A DNA stretch of 64,000 bases from [Leptolyngbya] sp. JSC-1 (GTDB taxonomy: Bacteria; Cyanobacteriota; Cyanobacteriia; Elainellales; Elainellaceae). Shown in pieces: positions 1 through 8,305 of the stretch. Positions within the stretch are counted from its first letter, which is position 1. The number at the start of each line of letters is the position of its first letter. Both the position numbers and the translations under genes were made by a program. A model generated the notes under the pieces. The model saw only the letters and a list, made by a program, of their open reading frames with translations, was not told the DNA's origin and ran no database searches. The stretch lies in the NCBI GenBank assembly GCA_000733415.1, contig KL662191.1:1873029-1937028 (forward strand), in the 5' to 3' direction.

Positions 1-462
1 TCCCTCGCCATTCACCCTAGCTGCCACAATCGTACCGTTCTTGACGGTTTTGGGATCCTGCACTGGGCGCATAATCACCACATCGCCATCTGCAATTAAT
101 GCGTCAATCATACTGTCGCCCCGAACCCGCAAGGCATAATCTCCGGGTCGAAGTAAGGAGCTAGAGAAATCCAACTGCTCTACTGCATCTGAGAAAGATT
201 CAACTACCGAACCAGCTGCAATCGCCCCCACAATGGGTAGACCTTGGGGCCGCAGAATCCGAATCGTTCTCGCCCGGCCTTCAGTCCAATCAATGTATCC
301 TTTTGCTCTGAGATGCTCCAGCCGACTCTGGATCGGCGCAGGAGACTTTAGCCCCATCGCTCGCATCATTTGACGAATCGACGGCGAATGCTGATTTTGC
401 TTGATATATTCCACCAGCCAGTCAAAAAGCTGCTGCTGGACTTCAGTAAGACGAGCGTCCAT
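1..462 (-). CDS. lexA: LexA repressor, C-terminally cut by window edge
   Basis: Transcriptional repressor of the LexA/S24 family. The visible 154 residues start at ATG (462) and carry an N-terminal winged helix-turn-helix (about residues 25-57, SPSIRQMMRAMGLKSP then RLEHLRAKGYI). The self-cleavage region follows, with the Ala-Gly bond at about residues 83-84 (GAIAAGS) and the nucleophilic serine at about 117 in RGDSM. The catalytic lysine should lie just beyond position 1 and cannot be checked. Both visible self-cleavage elements are present, so the protein could respond to RecA. This matters because some cyanobacterial LexA proteins have lost them. Candidate operator sequences lie upstream (see 506-523 and 598-616). 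Family assignment is firm; the regulon is not visible. Confidence 0.93.
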   Translation of the reverse strand, partial: MDARLTEVQQQLFDWLVEYIKQNQHSPSIRQMMRAMGLKSPAPIQSRLEHLRAKGYIDWTEGRARTIRILRPQGLPIVGAIAAGSVVESFSDAVEQLDFSSSLLRPGDYALRVRGDSMIDALIADGDVVIMRPVQDPKTVKNGTIVAARVNGEG

Positions 463-505
463 AGAACATTACCATTGGCAGAAAATAAAGGGCCAATCAA
501 TCGCT

Positions 506-523
506 CCTAGAACATTTGTATCA
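506..523 (-). promoter_or_regulatory. Candidate LexA box upstream of lexA
   Basis: Read on the minus strand this is TGATACAAATGTTCTAGG. It matches the cyanobacterial LexA-box pattern RGTAC-NNN-D-GTWC-B at all fixed positions except one (ATAC instead of GTAC). It lies about 45 bases upstream of the lexA start, where autorepression would be expected. A second half-site (TAATGTTCTA on the minus strand, 460-469) touches the start codon. The match is by eye only. Confidence 0.42.
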
Positions 524-597
524 CCAAATGATTCAGCTTGTCTAGTTTTGTTGATTCCTAGTTTTGCTAATCGCTATTTGTGATTAACGTAAATAGG

Positions 598-616
598 ATG
601 TCTGTACTACAGACAT
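598..616. repeat. 19-bp perfect palindrome upstream of lexA
   Basis: ATGTCTGTA-C-TACAGACAT has two perfect 9-base arms around one central base, followed directly by GTAC. It lies 136 bases upstream of the lexA start and about 70 bases beyond the cytM stop, between the two minus-strand genes. It could be an operator for lexA or part of a terminator for cytM, but there is no adjoining T-run on the minus strand. Its spacing does not fit the LexA box. Confidence 0.5.
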
Positions 617-686
617 GTACTAAGAGTATCGGATTTTGGTGGCAATTTCTACTGCTTGGCTAAAAATATTTTGATATAGAAAATTT

Positions 687-1079
687 TCAGAGGGTTTGCA
701 AATACTCCAGCAGGTCTGCCATTTCCTGCGGGCTAGGTTGAAACTGCGGCATTGGGGGAGTTTTACCGCTGGTTACCTGATGAATCAGCCCAATTCGCGA
801 CTTGCGGGACGCGACATGGTGCAAACTCGGACCGACTCGACCATCCGCAGCAACCCCATGACAACCGGCACAATTCAACTGAAAAATCACCTGCCCCTGA
901 GCCGGATTGCCATTCAGCCCTAAAACATGCTGTACGTAAGGATCAGAATGGCGAGACTGGTAGAACATTAATGTCACAACTAGCAGGGCAACCAAAACCG
1001 CTAGAACGATCCAAGCCGCCTTCTGAACTGAGATGTCGGTGGTTGCAATTTGGTTATCCAAAAGCTCTTTTGCCATCAA
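687..1079 (-). CDS. cytM: Cytochrome cM
   Basis: Membrane-anchored c-type cytochrome of 130 residues. One transmembrane helix covers about residues 22-40. The haem-binding CAGCH motif is at residues 70-74, and the likely axial methionine is M110 in PPMPQF. The DPYVQHVLGLNGN stretch before the haem motif and the C-terminal PQEMADLLEYL helix fit the cyanobacterial CytM family, which is linked to electron-flow control between photosynthesis and respiration. The start is one of two adjacent Mets (1079 or 1076). It is divergent from petG, so two photosynthetic/respiratory electron-transfer genes share one intergenic region. Confidence 0.85.
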   Translation of the reverse strand: MMAKELLDNQIATTDISVQKAAWIVLAVLVALLVVTLMFYQSRHSDPYVQHVLGLNGNPAQGQVIFQLNCAGCHGVAADGRVGPSLHHVASRKSRIGLIHQVTSGKTPPMPQFQPSPQEMADLLEYLQTL

Positions 1080-1400
1080 AAACGGTTAGTGAACGAGAAG
1101 CGCAGGCAGACCAGCGACATACCTCAAGAATTTAACTTACTTCATCTAAAAACTAGAGGTTATTTAACTTTTCTAAAGCATTACCTCAGCCTGAAGCTTG
1201 TCTTGCATCCTAAAAGGTACATAGCAGAGCAAGTACGAACCTTGTCTTGCATGCTTTTCAAGCCAAACTGCCTCGTTTGGGAGGGTTGACCCTTTGGTCT
1301 GTCTTCCCTCAAGAATTATGATAGAAGAATAAAAAGCATTAAGAGAAAGTTGGGTCGTTAAATTTGATAAAATCCAAATCGACGCTAAGGAGATGAAGCA
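1080..1400. other. Divergent cytM/petG intergenic region
   Basis: No gene is seen in these 321 bases. A plausible sigma-70 promoter for petG is TTGGTC (1294-1299), 17 bases, TATGAT (1317-1322), which would give a leader of about 70 bases. A Shine-Dalgarno AAGGAG lies at 1387-1392, eight bases before the petG GTG. Confidence 0.5.
1294..1322 (+). promoter_or_regulatory. Likely petG promoter
   Basis: A -35-like TTGGTC and a -10 TATGAT are separated by exactly 17 bases, about 79 bases before the petG start codon. Recognised by eye from consensus; no transcript evidence is available here. Confidence 0.4.
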
Positions 1401-1514
1401 GTGGTTGAACCTTTACTTTCGGGCATTGTGCTAGGTCTGATTCCAGTAACGCTGGCCGGTTTGTTTGTAGCGGCCTATTTGCAATACAAGCGCGGCAACC
1501 AGCTTAATCTTTAA
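1401..1514 (+). CDS. petG: Cytochrome b6f complex subunit 5 (PetG)
   Basis: Complete 37-residue single-helix subunit of the cytochrome b6f complex. The protein begins MVEPLLSGIVLGLIP and ends YLQYKRGNQLNL, matching the near-invariant PetG family over its whole length. It acts in the thylakoid membrane as a small peripheral helix of the b6f complex. It starts with GTG, preceded at the right distance by AAGGAG (1387-1392). An ATG at 1393 is in another frame and gives nothing PetG-like. It is followed by a strong terminator and so is probably monocistronic. It is short enough that automated annotation may omit it. Confidence 0.96.
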   Translation: MVEPLLSGIVLGLIPVTLAGLFVAAYLQYKRGNQLNL

Positions 1515-1581
1515 ATTGGCATGGTTGCTAATCTGAGCAGATTCATTCAATTTGGTTAGCAAACTTGATAAGCAAACACAA

Positions 1582-1630
1582 CCTTTCCTTCTGTGCTGCT
1601 CTTGAGCCTGTAGAAGGAAAGGATTTTGAT
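1582..1630 (+). terminator. Terminator after petG
   Basis: Perfect 11-base inverted repeat CCTTTCCTTCT (1582-1592) and AGAAGGAAAGG (1612-1622), followed by ATTTTGATT. It sits between petG and the convergent oxidoreductase gene ending at 1646, so it may serve both directions. Confidence 0.65.
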
Positions 1631-1645
1631 TATTTGGACGCTTTC

Positions 1646-2929
1646 TCAAGAGCCAAGCAAATATTCGTTAACCACACTCCATGCGTTCGAGTGGGATGCT
1701 TTTCTTCTGGCCGCGATGTAGTCAGCTAGGTAGTTGGCGTCCCGTGCGATGCCGGAAAACCGGCCCGAACCCCAGGTGTAGAGCCATGGCAGTCCTAGAA
1801 AATACAGGCCGCGCACCGCAGTCACTCCCCGTTCGTGCCCTGGATAACCCTTGCCGTCAAACACGGGGACCTCAACCCAGCTAAAGTCAGACTGATAGCC
1901 AGTACACCAGATGACGGTACCGATATTGGCCTGCTCGTAATTCAACGACAACACTTCTGTTTCAGGTTGCCAAACGGGGCTGTAGGGTGATTCGGTTGGA
2001 GCGTCGATCTGGTGGTTCTGAATAAACTGATCGATGCTTTTCTTGATACTTTCGGCAACCGCATCAGCTTGATCTAGGTTTTGCTTTAGATTGGGGCAAA
2101 ATTCCAGCGTATTGTTGCTGACGGTTTTCAATCTGCCATAAAGCCGCATGCCTTCCAAGGCAAACTGACGTAGGTCAATCTCGCGTCCACCATCGCGCCC
2201 GGTTACATAGTGATTTGCTTTAGTTCTGACTTTTTCTTTCTGAGGGTGCTCATCAATTGACAGATCGTAGTAGCCCATTTGATCCAGCCAATCGACCACA
2301 TCTTTACCTCGATAGCGGCGCGGAGAACGAGGAGCACCTCCGACACATAGGTGGACCTGTTTACCGGCCAAGTGCAAATCTTCGGCAATTTGGCAGCCCG
2401 ACTGCCCCGTACCGACCACTAACACCGCTTTGTCAGGCAAGGACTGCGGATTTCGGTATTCGGAGGAATGCAATTGCACAATATGCTGAGGCAACCGTTC
2501 CGCGATTCTGGGAATTTTAGGCTGATGGTAGCTGCCCGACGCAATCACGACCTGATCTGCTGTGTAGTCGCCGTTGGTCGTCGTTAGCTCAAATACATCA
2601 TCGGCTTCGTTCTGCCAAAGACGGGTCACTTCAACCCCTTCTCGCACCGGTGGGTTAAATGATGCAGCATACGCCTCGATGTACCGGACAATTTCGTCCT
2701 TTTGCATGAATCCGTTTGGCTCTGCACCGCGATAGGGATGGCCAGGAAGTTGACATTGCCAGTTAGGAGTAACCAGGCAAAAGGAATCCCAGCGTTTGGT
2801 TCGCCAAGCGTAGCCAATCTGGTGTTTTTCAAACACAATATGGTCAAATCCCCGCTCCTTGAGGCAGTAGCTGATCGATAAACCAGCCTGTCCTCCTCCG
2901 ACAATGGCAACGGAATAATGCTGTTTCAT
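1646..2929 (-). CDS. MSMEG_0569-like flavin-dependent oxidoreductase
   Basis: FAD/NAD(P)-dependent oxidoreductase of 427 residues, similar in layout to flavin-containing monooxygenases. The N-terminal FAD-binding motif is VAIVGGGQAGLSISYCL (about residues 7-23), and a second dinucleotide-binding motif VVGTGQSGCQIAEDL lies near residue 170. The segment RWDSFCLVTPNWQCQLPG and the C-terminal LPWLYTWGSGRFSG resemble the MSMEG_0569 flavoprotein family. That family usually sits in a nitrilase-containing cluster in actinobacteria and cyanobacteria. No nitrilase, radical SAM or acetyltransferase partner of such a cluster is visible here, so the gene may be a stand-alone copy. Substrate unknown. Confidence 0.68.
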   Translation of the reverse strand: MKQHYSVAIVGGGQAGLSISYCLKERGFDHIVFEKHQIGYAWRTKRWDSFCLVTPNWQCQLPGHPYRGAEPNGFMQKDEIVRYIEAYAASFNPPVREGVEVTRLWQNEADDVFELTTTNGDYTADQVVIASGSYHQPKIPRIAERLPQHIVQLHSSEYRNPQSLPDKAVLVVGTGQSGCQIAEDLHLAGKQVHLCVGGAPRSPRRYRGKDVVDWLDQMGYYDLSIDEHPQKEKVRTKANHYVTGRDGGREIDLRQFALEGMRLYGRLKTVSNNTLEFCPNLKQNLDQADAVAESIKKSIDQFIQNHQIDAPTESPYSPVWQPETEVLSLNYEQANIGTVIWCTGYQSDFSWVEVPVFDGKGYPGHERGVTAVRGLYFLGLPWLYTWGSGRFSGIARDANYLADYIAARRKASHSNAWSVVNEYLLGS

Positions 2930-3274
2930 GGGCTAACTGGTTAGATGCAGGATAGATGCAGAAGGTACATACGACAGCCAATAACTGCACCATAAAATGA
3001 GCGTCTCAGCGCTATCGTATTTCTAGTTACAAAACCCTCAAGTCTGGTGGTAAAGACAGGATGGTCTTTGTAGCTAGGGTTTTCAGGAACGTTAGCGGAA
3101 ATAGGTTTTGGGGGCAGTGGGCATGTCTGGCCTGTTTAAACTGACGGGTTCAATCAGCGGTTTTCCTGCCGATGTCCCCAGTCAAGAAGTAACCAGCAAG
3201 GAACACGAGTCCGGTATCATCTGAGAAACGCTGCTCAGCGATTTTTACCTTTTAATGTTTCTTATTATTGGGGC
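2930..3274. other. Intergenic region before cobA
   Basis: No recognised gene in 345 bases. A 33-codon ATG reading frame (3123-3224, MSGLFKLTGSISGFPADV...) exists but lacks a clear ribosome-binding site and resembles nothing I know. The divergent promoters for cobA and the flavoprotein gene must lie here. Confidence 0.35.
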
Positions 3275-4018
3275 ATGACCGACTCTTCTGGCAAGGTTTA
3301 TCTTGTGGGCGCAGGCACGGGCAGGATCGAGCATTTAACCCTCCAGGCCCATCAACTGCTGACCCAAGCTGAGGTGTTGATTTACGACGCTTTGGTGGGT
3401 GACGCCTTGTTGGAATTAACGCCTAGTGCCTGTCTAAAGCTGGAAGTGGGAAAGCGAGGCGGAGAAGCCAGCACCCCCCAGGCCGAGATCAACCAGCTTC
3501 TGGTGGATTATTGCCAGCAGGGAAAGCAAGTGGTCCGGCTCAAAAGTGGCGATCCATTTATTTTTGGCCGCTCCACGGCTGAGATTCAAGCATTAACTGA
3601 AGCAGGCTGTTTATTTCAGGTGGTGCCTGGTCTTTCGTCAGCGCTAGTTGCTCCGTTGCTTGCCAGTATCCCCCTCACGGATCCGGTGCTAAGCCGCTGT
3701 TTTGCCGTGATGACGGCCCACGAACCCGACGCCCTTGAGTGGGAAGCCCTAGCCCAGATCGAAACGCTGGTAATCCTGATGGGTGCTCGGCAACTGCCAG
3801 AAATCATCGACCAATTGCTGCGCCACGGACGCTCCCTCGATACCCCAATTGCCATCATTCGCTGGGCCGGTCAGCCGCAACAGCAGGTTTGGACAGGCAC
3901 GCTTGGCTCAATTGTGCGCCAAACGGCAGCCTCTTCCCTGTCACCAGCGGTGATTGTGATTGGGGAAGTCGTTGCCCTGCGACCCTATCTACAAGCTGCC
4001 CAATCCATTAGAGAATAA
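3275..4018 (+). CDS. cobA: Uroporphyrinogen-III C-methyltransferase
   Basis: SAM-dependent methyltransferase of 247 residues that converts uroporphyrinogen III to precorrin-2, the branch from haem/chlorophyll precursors to sirohaem and cobalamin. The family signatures are visible: VVRLKSGDPFIFGR (about residues 87-100) and the VVPGLSSALVAPLLASIPLT segment. The first SAM-binding loop is unusual. It reads YLVGAGTGRIEHLT, where the family normally has GAGPGDP. The length is right for a single-domain SUMT with no Met8/CysG fusion. The next gene is hemD, which makes its substrate, so the two are likely co-regulated although 243 bases apart. Confidence 0.88.
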   Translation: MTDSSGKVYLVGAGTGRIEHLTLQAHQLLTQAEVLIYDALVGDALLELTPSACLKLEVGKRGGEASTPQAEINQLLVDYCQQGKQVVRLKSGDPFIFGRSTAEIQALTEAGCLFQVVPGLSSALVAPLLASIPLTDPVLSRCFAVMTAHEPDALEWEALAQIETLVILMGARQLPEIIDQLLRHGRSLDTPIAIIRWAGQPQQQVWTGTLGSIVRQTAASSLSPAVIVIGEVVALRPYLQAAQSIRE

Positions 4019-4261
4019 ACGCAGCATTTAGAATCGGTTTGAAAAGCCCCCTACATCCCCCATTCTGAGGGACTTCCCCGAACCAATTGCTATTCAAAGT
4101 GCCCCACTGGTGGGAGATTATAGCCTTGCAGGCATCCCAGAAAGGGGGCGAAGCTGGAAGACAAAATCCTTGTCAAACAGCTTCTTAGAGCGCACCCCTC
4201 AAACCTCAGAACTTAAAACTCAAACTTCAGAACTTAAAACTCAAACCTTAAAGCTTCACCC
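4019..4261. repeat. cobA-hemD spacer with heptamer-type repeats
   Basis: The spacer contains a C/G-rich dispersed sequence (about 4041-4080, GCCCCCTACATCCCCCATTCTGAGGG). It also has two copies of TCAGAACTTAAAACTCAAAC at 4206-4225 and 4227-4246, with a 21-base period. The period is three heptamers (CTCAGAA, CTTAAAA, CTCAAAC), so this belongs to the short tandem heptamer class common in filamentous cyanobacteria. Similar CTTAAAACTCAAA strings occur near 15670, 23620-23800, 49040 and 49450. Confidence 0.7.
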
Positions 4262-5047
4262 GTGACTTCCCTTCCCCTTTCCGGCAAAACTATTCTTGTG
4301 ACTCGTGCAGCGGGTCAATCGAGCCAATTTACGGCCCTGCTGAAACAACAAGGCGCGATGGTTTTAGAAATGCCCGCGATTGAAATCACGCCTCCCTCTA
4401 GCTGGGACGCCCTCGATCACGCGATTGCCCATCTAGACCAGTTTGACTGGCTGATTCTCACTTCCACCAACGGGGTCGATTATTTCTTTGAGCGTTTAGC
4501 GGCTCAACAGCGCTCGCTGGCAGATTTGGCTACGCTAAAAATTGCGGTAGTTGGTCAAAAAACGGCTCAGAGACTGCAAAATCAAGGCCGCCAGCCCGAT
4601 TTTATTCCGCCTGACTTTGTAGCCGATTCACTGGTCGAACACTTCCCGGAAGCGGTGCAGGCGCTAAAAATCTTGTTTCCTAGGGTGGAAACCGGCGGGC
4701 GAGAGATATTAGTGAAAGAACTAACGGCGAAAGGAGCGGAAGTTACCGAGGTGCCCGCCTATCAGTCGGGCTGTGCCAAAACGATGCCGTCCGACATTGC
4801 AACCGCACTGCAACAGCAGCAAATCGATATCATTACGTTTGCCAGTTCCAAAACCGTAAGCTGCTTTTACCAATTGCTGCAAACCCTGCCCACGGCCTTG
4901 CCCCTGCCTTCTAGCTTTTGCCTCGCCTCGATCGGTCCCCAAACCTCGACCACTTGCCAGCAGCTATTCGGACGGGTTGATCTAGAAGCGACAGACTATA
5001 CTCTAGAAGGACTCACCGCGGCAATTGTGCAATGGGTACAGGCATGA
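4262..5047 (+). CDS. hemD: Uroporphyrinogen-III synthase
   Basis: Cyclises hydroxymethylbilane to uroporphyrinogen III, the common precursor of haem, chlorophyll, phycobilins, sirohaem and cobalamin. The 261-residue product shows the two-domain HemD pattern: ILVTRAAGQSSQFTALL at the N-terminus, DWLILTSTNGVDYFFERL near residue 70, and the second-domain VPAYQSG and ITFASSKTVSCFY segments. It starts with GTG at 4262, since no in-frame ATG precedes the conserved start. The stop TGA overlaps the coaE ATG (ATGA at 5044-5047), suggesting translational coupling. It follows cobA, giving a small tetrapyrrole cluster. Confidence 0.88.
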   Translation: MTSLPLSGKTILVTRAAGQSSQFTALLKQQGAMVLEMPAIEITPPSSWDALDHAIAHLDQFDWLILTSTNGVDYFFERLAAQQRSLADLATLKIAVVGQKTAQRLQNQGRQPDFIPPDFVADSLVEHFPEAVQALKILFPRVETGGREILVKELTAKGAEVTEVPAYQSGCAKTMPSDIATALQQQQIDIITFASSKTVSCFYQLLQTLPTALPLPSSFCLASIGPQTSTTCQQLFGRVDLEATDYTLEGLTAAIVQWVQA

Positions 5048-5637
5048 GAATTATTGGTCTCACGGGCGGTGTGGGCATGGGCAAAACGACCGTTTCTGAG
5101 TACCTAAAAACCCGATACAAGCTGCCGATCCTCGATGCTGATGTTTACGCTAGAGCAGCAGTTGAGCCAGATTCCCCCATTTTGAGCCGCCTTGCCGAAC
5201 GCTACGGGCCAGAGATTTTGCTGCCGACTGGTGCCCTCAATCGGTCTCGACTGGGTGATATTTTGTTCAACGATGCTGCTGAACGTCGGTGGATCGAACA
5301 GCAAATTCATCCCTATGTGCGCCACCAGATGACGACAGATTTACATCGATTGGTCGATCAAGGCTGCCCAACGGTGGTGCTGGTGATTCCGCTGTTGTTT
5401 GAAGCGGGCCTTACCGATTTGGTAACGGAAATCTGGGTCGTGTCTGCTTCTCAGCAGCAGCAAATTGAGCGGCTCAAGCAGCGGGATCCGTTGAATCTCG
5501 ATCAGATCCAGGCTCGGATTGCCAGCCAGATGCCGATCGCAGCCAAAATGGCTCAGGCCGATGTGGTGCTTGATAATTCCTCGTCCTCTGAGGCGCTGTT
5601 TCACCAAGTAGACCAGGCATTGATGGGCAGGGATTGA
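5044..5637 (+). CDS. coaE: Dephospho-CoA kinase
   Basis: Phosphorylates dephospho-CoA at the 3'-hydroxyl, the last step of coenzyme A synthesis. The start chosen is the ATG at 5044, which overlaps the hemD stop and puts the family N-terminus MRIIGLTGG first. An in-frame ATG at 5032 would add MGTG. The P-loop GGVGMGKTT is at about residues 8-16, ILDADVYARAAVE lies near 30-42, and the lid-region IPLLFEAGLTDLV is near 118. The product is 197 residues, normal for CoaE. The overlap with hemD suggests one transcript. Confidence 0.92.
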   Translation: MRIIGLTGGVGMGKTTVSEYLKTRYKLPILDADVYARAAVEPDSPILSRLAERYGPEILLPTGALNRSRLGDILFNDAAERRWIEQQIHPYVRHQMTTDLHRLVDQGCPTVVLVIPLLFEAGLTDLVTEIWVVSASQQQQIERLKQRDPLNLDQIQARIASQMPIAAKMAQADVVLDNSSSSEALFHQVDQALMGRD

Positions 5638-5741
5638 AGTTGAACAGCGATTAAGTCCGAGGCTAAATGTCACCTGACTCGAATTCCAACCAATCTAGAG
5701 AGATAACGATAAAGTAGATCTGCGATGTAAGCAAATATGGC

Positions 5742-6581
5742 ATGAGCAGTCCTCCCGAAGATCATGATCCGCACGGTAATCCCCCGCCCGAATCCACTTC
5801 CTCCCAATCAAATCCGTCTAGATCGGCAGCAGATTTAGCAAGGCTAGAAAAAGAACTAGAGGAAGTCGAAGCCAGCCTCAGCTACACCCGAAACGACTCC
5901 GATTCCAGTTCTACCGCTACCGCCTATGTCCGCACGGCCACACCGCCGCTAATGATGGTAGAAACGGCCTTTCTGGCGAGCACGGCCAGTTTGCTGTGGT
6001 TAGTCAGCTACTATCTCAGCATTGGCCCCTGGATGCGGATTTTGTTTCCGATTCCAATCGCGCTAGTCTATTTGCGCTGGGGGCTGCGAGCTGCCTGGAT
6101 GTCAGCAATTGTTTGTGGGTTGCTGCTGTCGGTGCTGATGGGGCCTTATCTCAGCCTGCTGTTCTTTATTCCCTACGGCATTTTGGGCGTACAGCTTGGG
6201 GCGATGTGGCGACGACGGGTTCCCTGGCTAGCCTCTATCAGTGTGGGTACCCTGATTTCCACCTTGGGATTTTTCACGCGCGTGGCGTTGCTGTCGGTGT
6301 TTTTAGGTGAGGATCTATGGAGTTACCTCACCAATCGCATTACCGATCTGATTCAATGGGCACTCAGTAAATTGGTCGCTTGGGGATTGCTGGGCCTGGA
6401 AGTGCTGGGACAAACCAATCTGACCACGATCCAAATCGTTACAGTAGGGGTGGTCTTGGTAAGTGATTTTGTTTATTTGTTCACAGTTCATCTGGCAGCT
6501 TGGCTGCTGCTAGAACGCCTGGGCAACCCGATTCCTGATCCGCCCCACTGGGTTCAGGTGTTGATGGACGAGGAAAAGTAG
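5742..6581 (+). CDS. DUF2232 multi-pass membrane protein
   Basis: 279-residue protein. A polar N-terminal tail (about 65 residues, rich in Pro and Ser with a short charged helix ARLEKELEEVEASL) precedes some six hydrophobic helices between residues 70 and 265. The core IALVYLRWGLRAAWMSAI and LSLLFFIPYGILGVQLGAMWRRR match the cyanobacterial DUF2232 family (YybS-like). The function is unknown; S-component-like transporter folds have been suggested for related membrane proteins. It lies 23 bases upstream of the CobT-like gene on the same strand and is probably co-transcribed, so a role connected with cobamide precursors is possible but unproven. Confidence 0.72.
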   Translation: MSSPPEDHDPHGNPPPESTSSQSNPSRSAADLARLEKELEEVEASLSYTRNDSDSSSTATAYVRTATPPLMMVETAFLASTASLLWLVSYYLSIGPWMRILFPIPIALVYLRWGLRAAWMSAIVCGLLLSVLMGPYLSLLFFIPYGILGVQLGAMWRRRVPWLASISVGTLISTLGFFTRVALLSVFLGEDLWSYLTNRITDLIQWALSKLVAWGLLGLEVLGQTNLTTIQIVTVGVVLVSDFVYLFTVHLAAWLLLERLGNPIPDPPHWVQVLMDEEK

Positions 6582-6604
6582 CCAATCAAGTCACCAACCC
6601 CTGA

Positions 6605-7738
6605 ATGATTCGCATTTACACTAAATTTGAGCAAGCCCAAGCCTGGTTACAGCGGTTCCGAACCAAAGCTCCCCTGTTTGCCTGCGTTTTGGGATTTACG
6701 GAAACCGGTTTGATCCCAGGTATTTCAGCAGCCGGAGCCACCCCAGCCGACCGCCAATACACCGCCTTAGCAGATGCAGAGTTTTTGATTCGGGGAGCAC
6801 AGTCCCATCCCAAATATGCCTTACCGCCGCTGCAAGCTGGAGCCTCGCCAGTGCTGATCACCCGTGCCGTTGTTACTGGTCAGCAGATTCCAGTTTACTT
6901 GTTTAATGCCGGGCTGTCCCATCCGCTCTCGGTACCGGCAATTGATTTGGGTGGCAGGGCTGCAGGGTGTCTGAGCCAAGCTGAAGCGCTACCGTTAGAG
7001 ACAGTGCAGCATTTATTTCAGCAAGGCCTAGCCTGGGGAGAACAGCTCGCGGCCCAAGTGCCACAGAGCTATGTGATTCTCTCTGAGTGCGTAGTAGGTG
7101 GCACAACAACAGCCCTAGCGATCCTGACCGGATTGGGCTGGAACGCCGTGGGCCTGGTGAATAGCAGCCATCCAACCTGCAACCATCAGCAAAAGTGGGA
7201 GGTGGTGCAAACAGGCTTAGAAAAGCTGGTGCAACGGCAGAGACCGACCAGGGAATCTGGATTTAATCGAGAGATGAACGGCTGGGATCCCTTTGAATTA
7301 GTAGCAGCAGTAGGCGACCCGATGCAAATCGTCGTAGCCGGAATGACAATTGCAGCGAGCCGGACCGGTGGCGTTCTGCTGGCCGGTGGCACTCAAATGT
7401 TGGCGGTCTATGCTCTGATCGAAGCCATTGCTCAGCCAGGACGATGGCCGCAACAGGTTGATTGGCAACCGGAGCACGTTGTTGTAGGAACCACCCGTTG
7501 GGTTGCTGAAGATCCAACCGGAGACACCGTTGGACTAGCTCGCCTCCTAGATGCGCCCTTGCTGGCAACTCAGCTGAGTTTTGCTGCTTCCCGCTATGCT
7601 TCACTGCGGGCCTATGAGCAGGGCTACGTTAAAGAAGGAGTCGGGGCAGGAGGTAGTGCAATTGCGGCAACGCTTTATCAAAGTTGGGATCAGTCTCGGC
7701 TACTGGAGGCGATTGAAACGCTAGCTCAGCAGCTTTAA
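6605..7738 (+). CDS. CobT-like nicotinate-nucleotide phosphoribosyltransferase (TIGR00303/UPF0284)
   Basis: 377-residue member of the archaeal/cyanobacterial branch of nicotinate-nucleotide:dimethylbenzimidazole phosphoribosyltransferases. That branch is thought to activate the lower ligand of cobamides. Recognisable segments are FACVLGFTETGLIPGISAAGA (about residues 25-45), LSECVVGGTTTALAILTGLG near 160 and GGVLLAGGTQMLAVYAL near 255. The start ATG at 6605 follows the DUF2232 stop by 23 bases. With cobA 3 kb upstream this hints at cobamide metabolism, although in most cyanobacteria this means pseudocobalamin. Activity is inferred from family only. Confidence 0.78.
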   Translation: MIRIYTKFEQAQAWLQRFRTKAPLFACVLGFTETGLIPGISAAGATPADRQYTALADAEFLIRGAQSHPKYALPPLQAGASPVLITRAVVTGQQIPVYLFNAGLSHPLSVPAIDLGGRAAGCLSQAEALPLETVQHLFQQGLAWGEQLAAQVPQSYVILSECVVGGTTTALAILTGLGWNAVGLVNSSHPTCNHQQKWEVVQTGLEKLVQRQRPTRESGFNREMNGWDPFELVAAVGDPMQIVVAGMTIAASRTGGVLLAGGTQMLAVYALIEAIAQPGRWPQQVDWQPEHVVVGTTRWVAEDPTGDTVGLARLLDAPLLATQLSFAASRYASLRAYEQGYVKEGVGAGGSAIAATLYQSWDQSRLLEAIETLAQQL

Positions 7739-7927
7739 TGCTTCCAACCTCTGCTCTGTGATTATGAGGTCTTTTGCAGGAGGAGCGACCGGCGAAAACT
7801 GCAGCCTATGCCGATTCCTTGGAGGATTGGTACTACGCGCTCTAAAAAACGCCTTTTAAAAAACAGAGCTGTGCAATAACCCAGCAGGCAGCACAGCGGC
7901 GACAATTTTTTCAGCAGGAACTTAACG

Positions 7928-8305
7928 TCAAGAAAGGCGTTTGGCTAGGAGTTGTTCTTCAAGGGCAGCAATTCGGTTATAGGCTGCGGTGAGCTGAGCA
8001 GTGAGACGTTGGATTTGAACCTCTGGGGCAAGGCTATGATCGCCACTCTGAGAGTCATCGGGGTAGGTTGTATCAGACAGGATGTCTTTATGCTCCATGC
8101 CGCTATTGAGCATAGTGCGGCTTTGATAGGCATGGTAGGTTTGTCGCGCCAACAAATCAGGAGCAGCGCCATGATCAGAATCTGCCCCTAATTGTTTCAC
8201 AAACGACAATATTTCAGCAGTTTGATCACCCAACTGCTCAAGCGTCTGGCGCAGCGCGTCAACCTTGATATTCAAAGCAAAAACTTGGTCTTGGAGTGAA
8301 TCCAT
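7928..8305 (-). CDS. Hypothetical coiled-coil protein
   Basis: 125-residue hydrophilic protein of unknown function. Two helical heptad regions, about residues 3-42 (ALNIKVDALRQTLEQLGDQT) and 93-122 (QIQRLTAQLTAAYNRIAALE), flank a polar linker. No signal peptide or membrane segment is present. It is convergent with the CobT-like gene. The coiled-coil periodicity and codon use look real, but I do not recognise the family. Confidence 0.55.
   Translation of the reverse strand: MDSLQDQVFALNIKVDALRQTLEQLGDQTAEILSFVKQLGADSDHGAAPDLLARQTYHAYQSRTMLNSGMEHKDILSDTTYPDDSQSGDHSLAPEVQIQRLTAQLTAAYNRIAALEEQLLAKRLS

Noticed and set aside
598..620. Palindrome read as a LexA box
   Set aside because: GTAC elements are nine bases apart rather than the four required by the pattern.
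3123..3224. 33-codon frame upstream of cobA
   Set aside because: No Shine-Dalgarno and no similarity I recognise.
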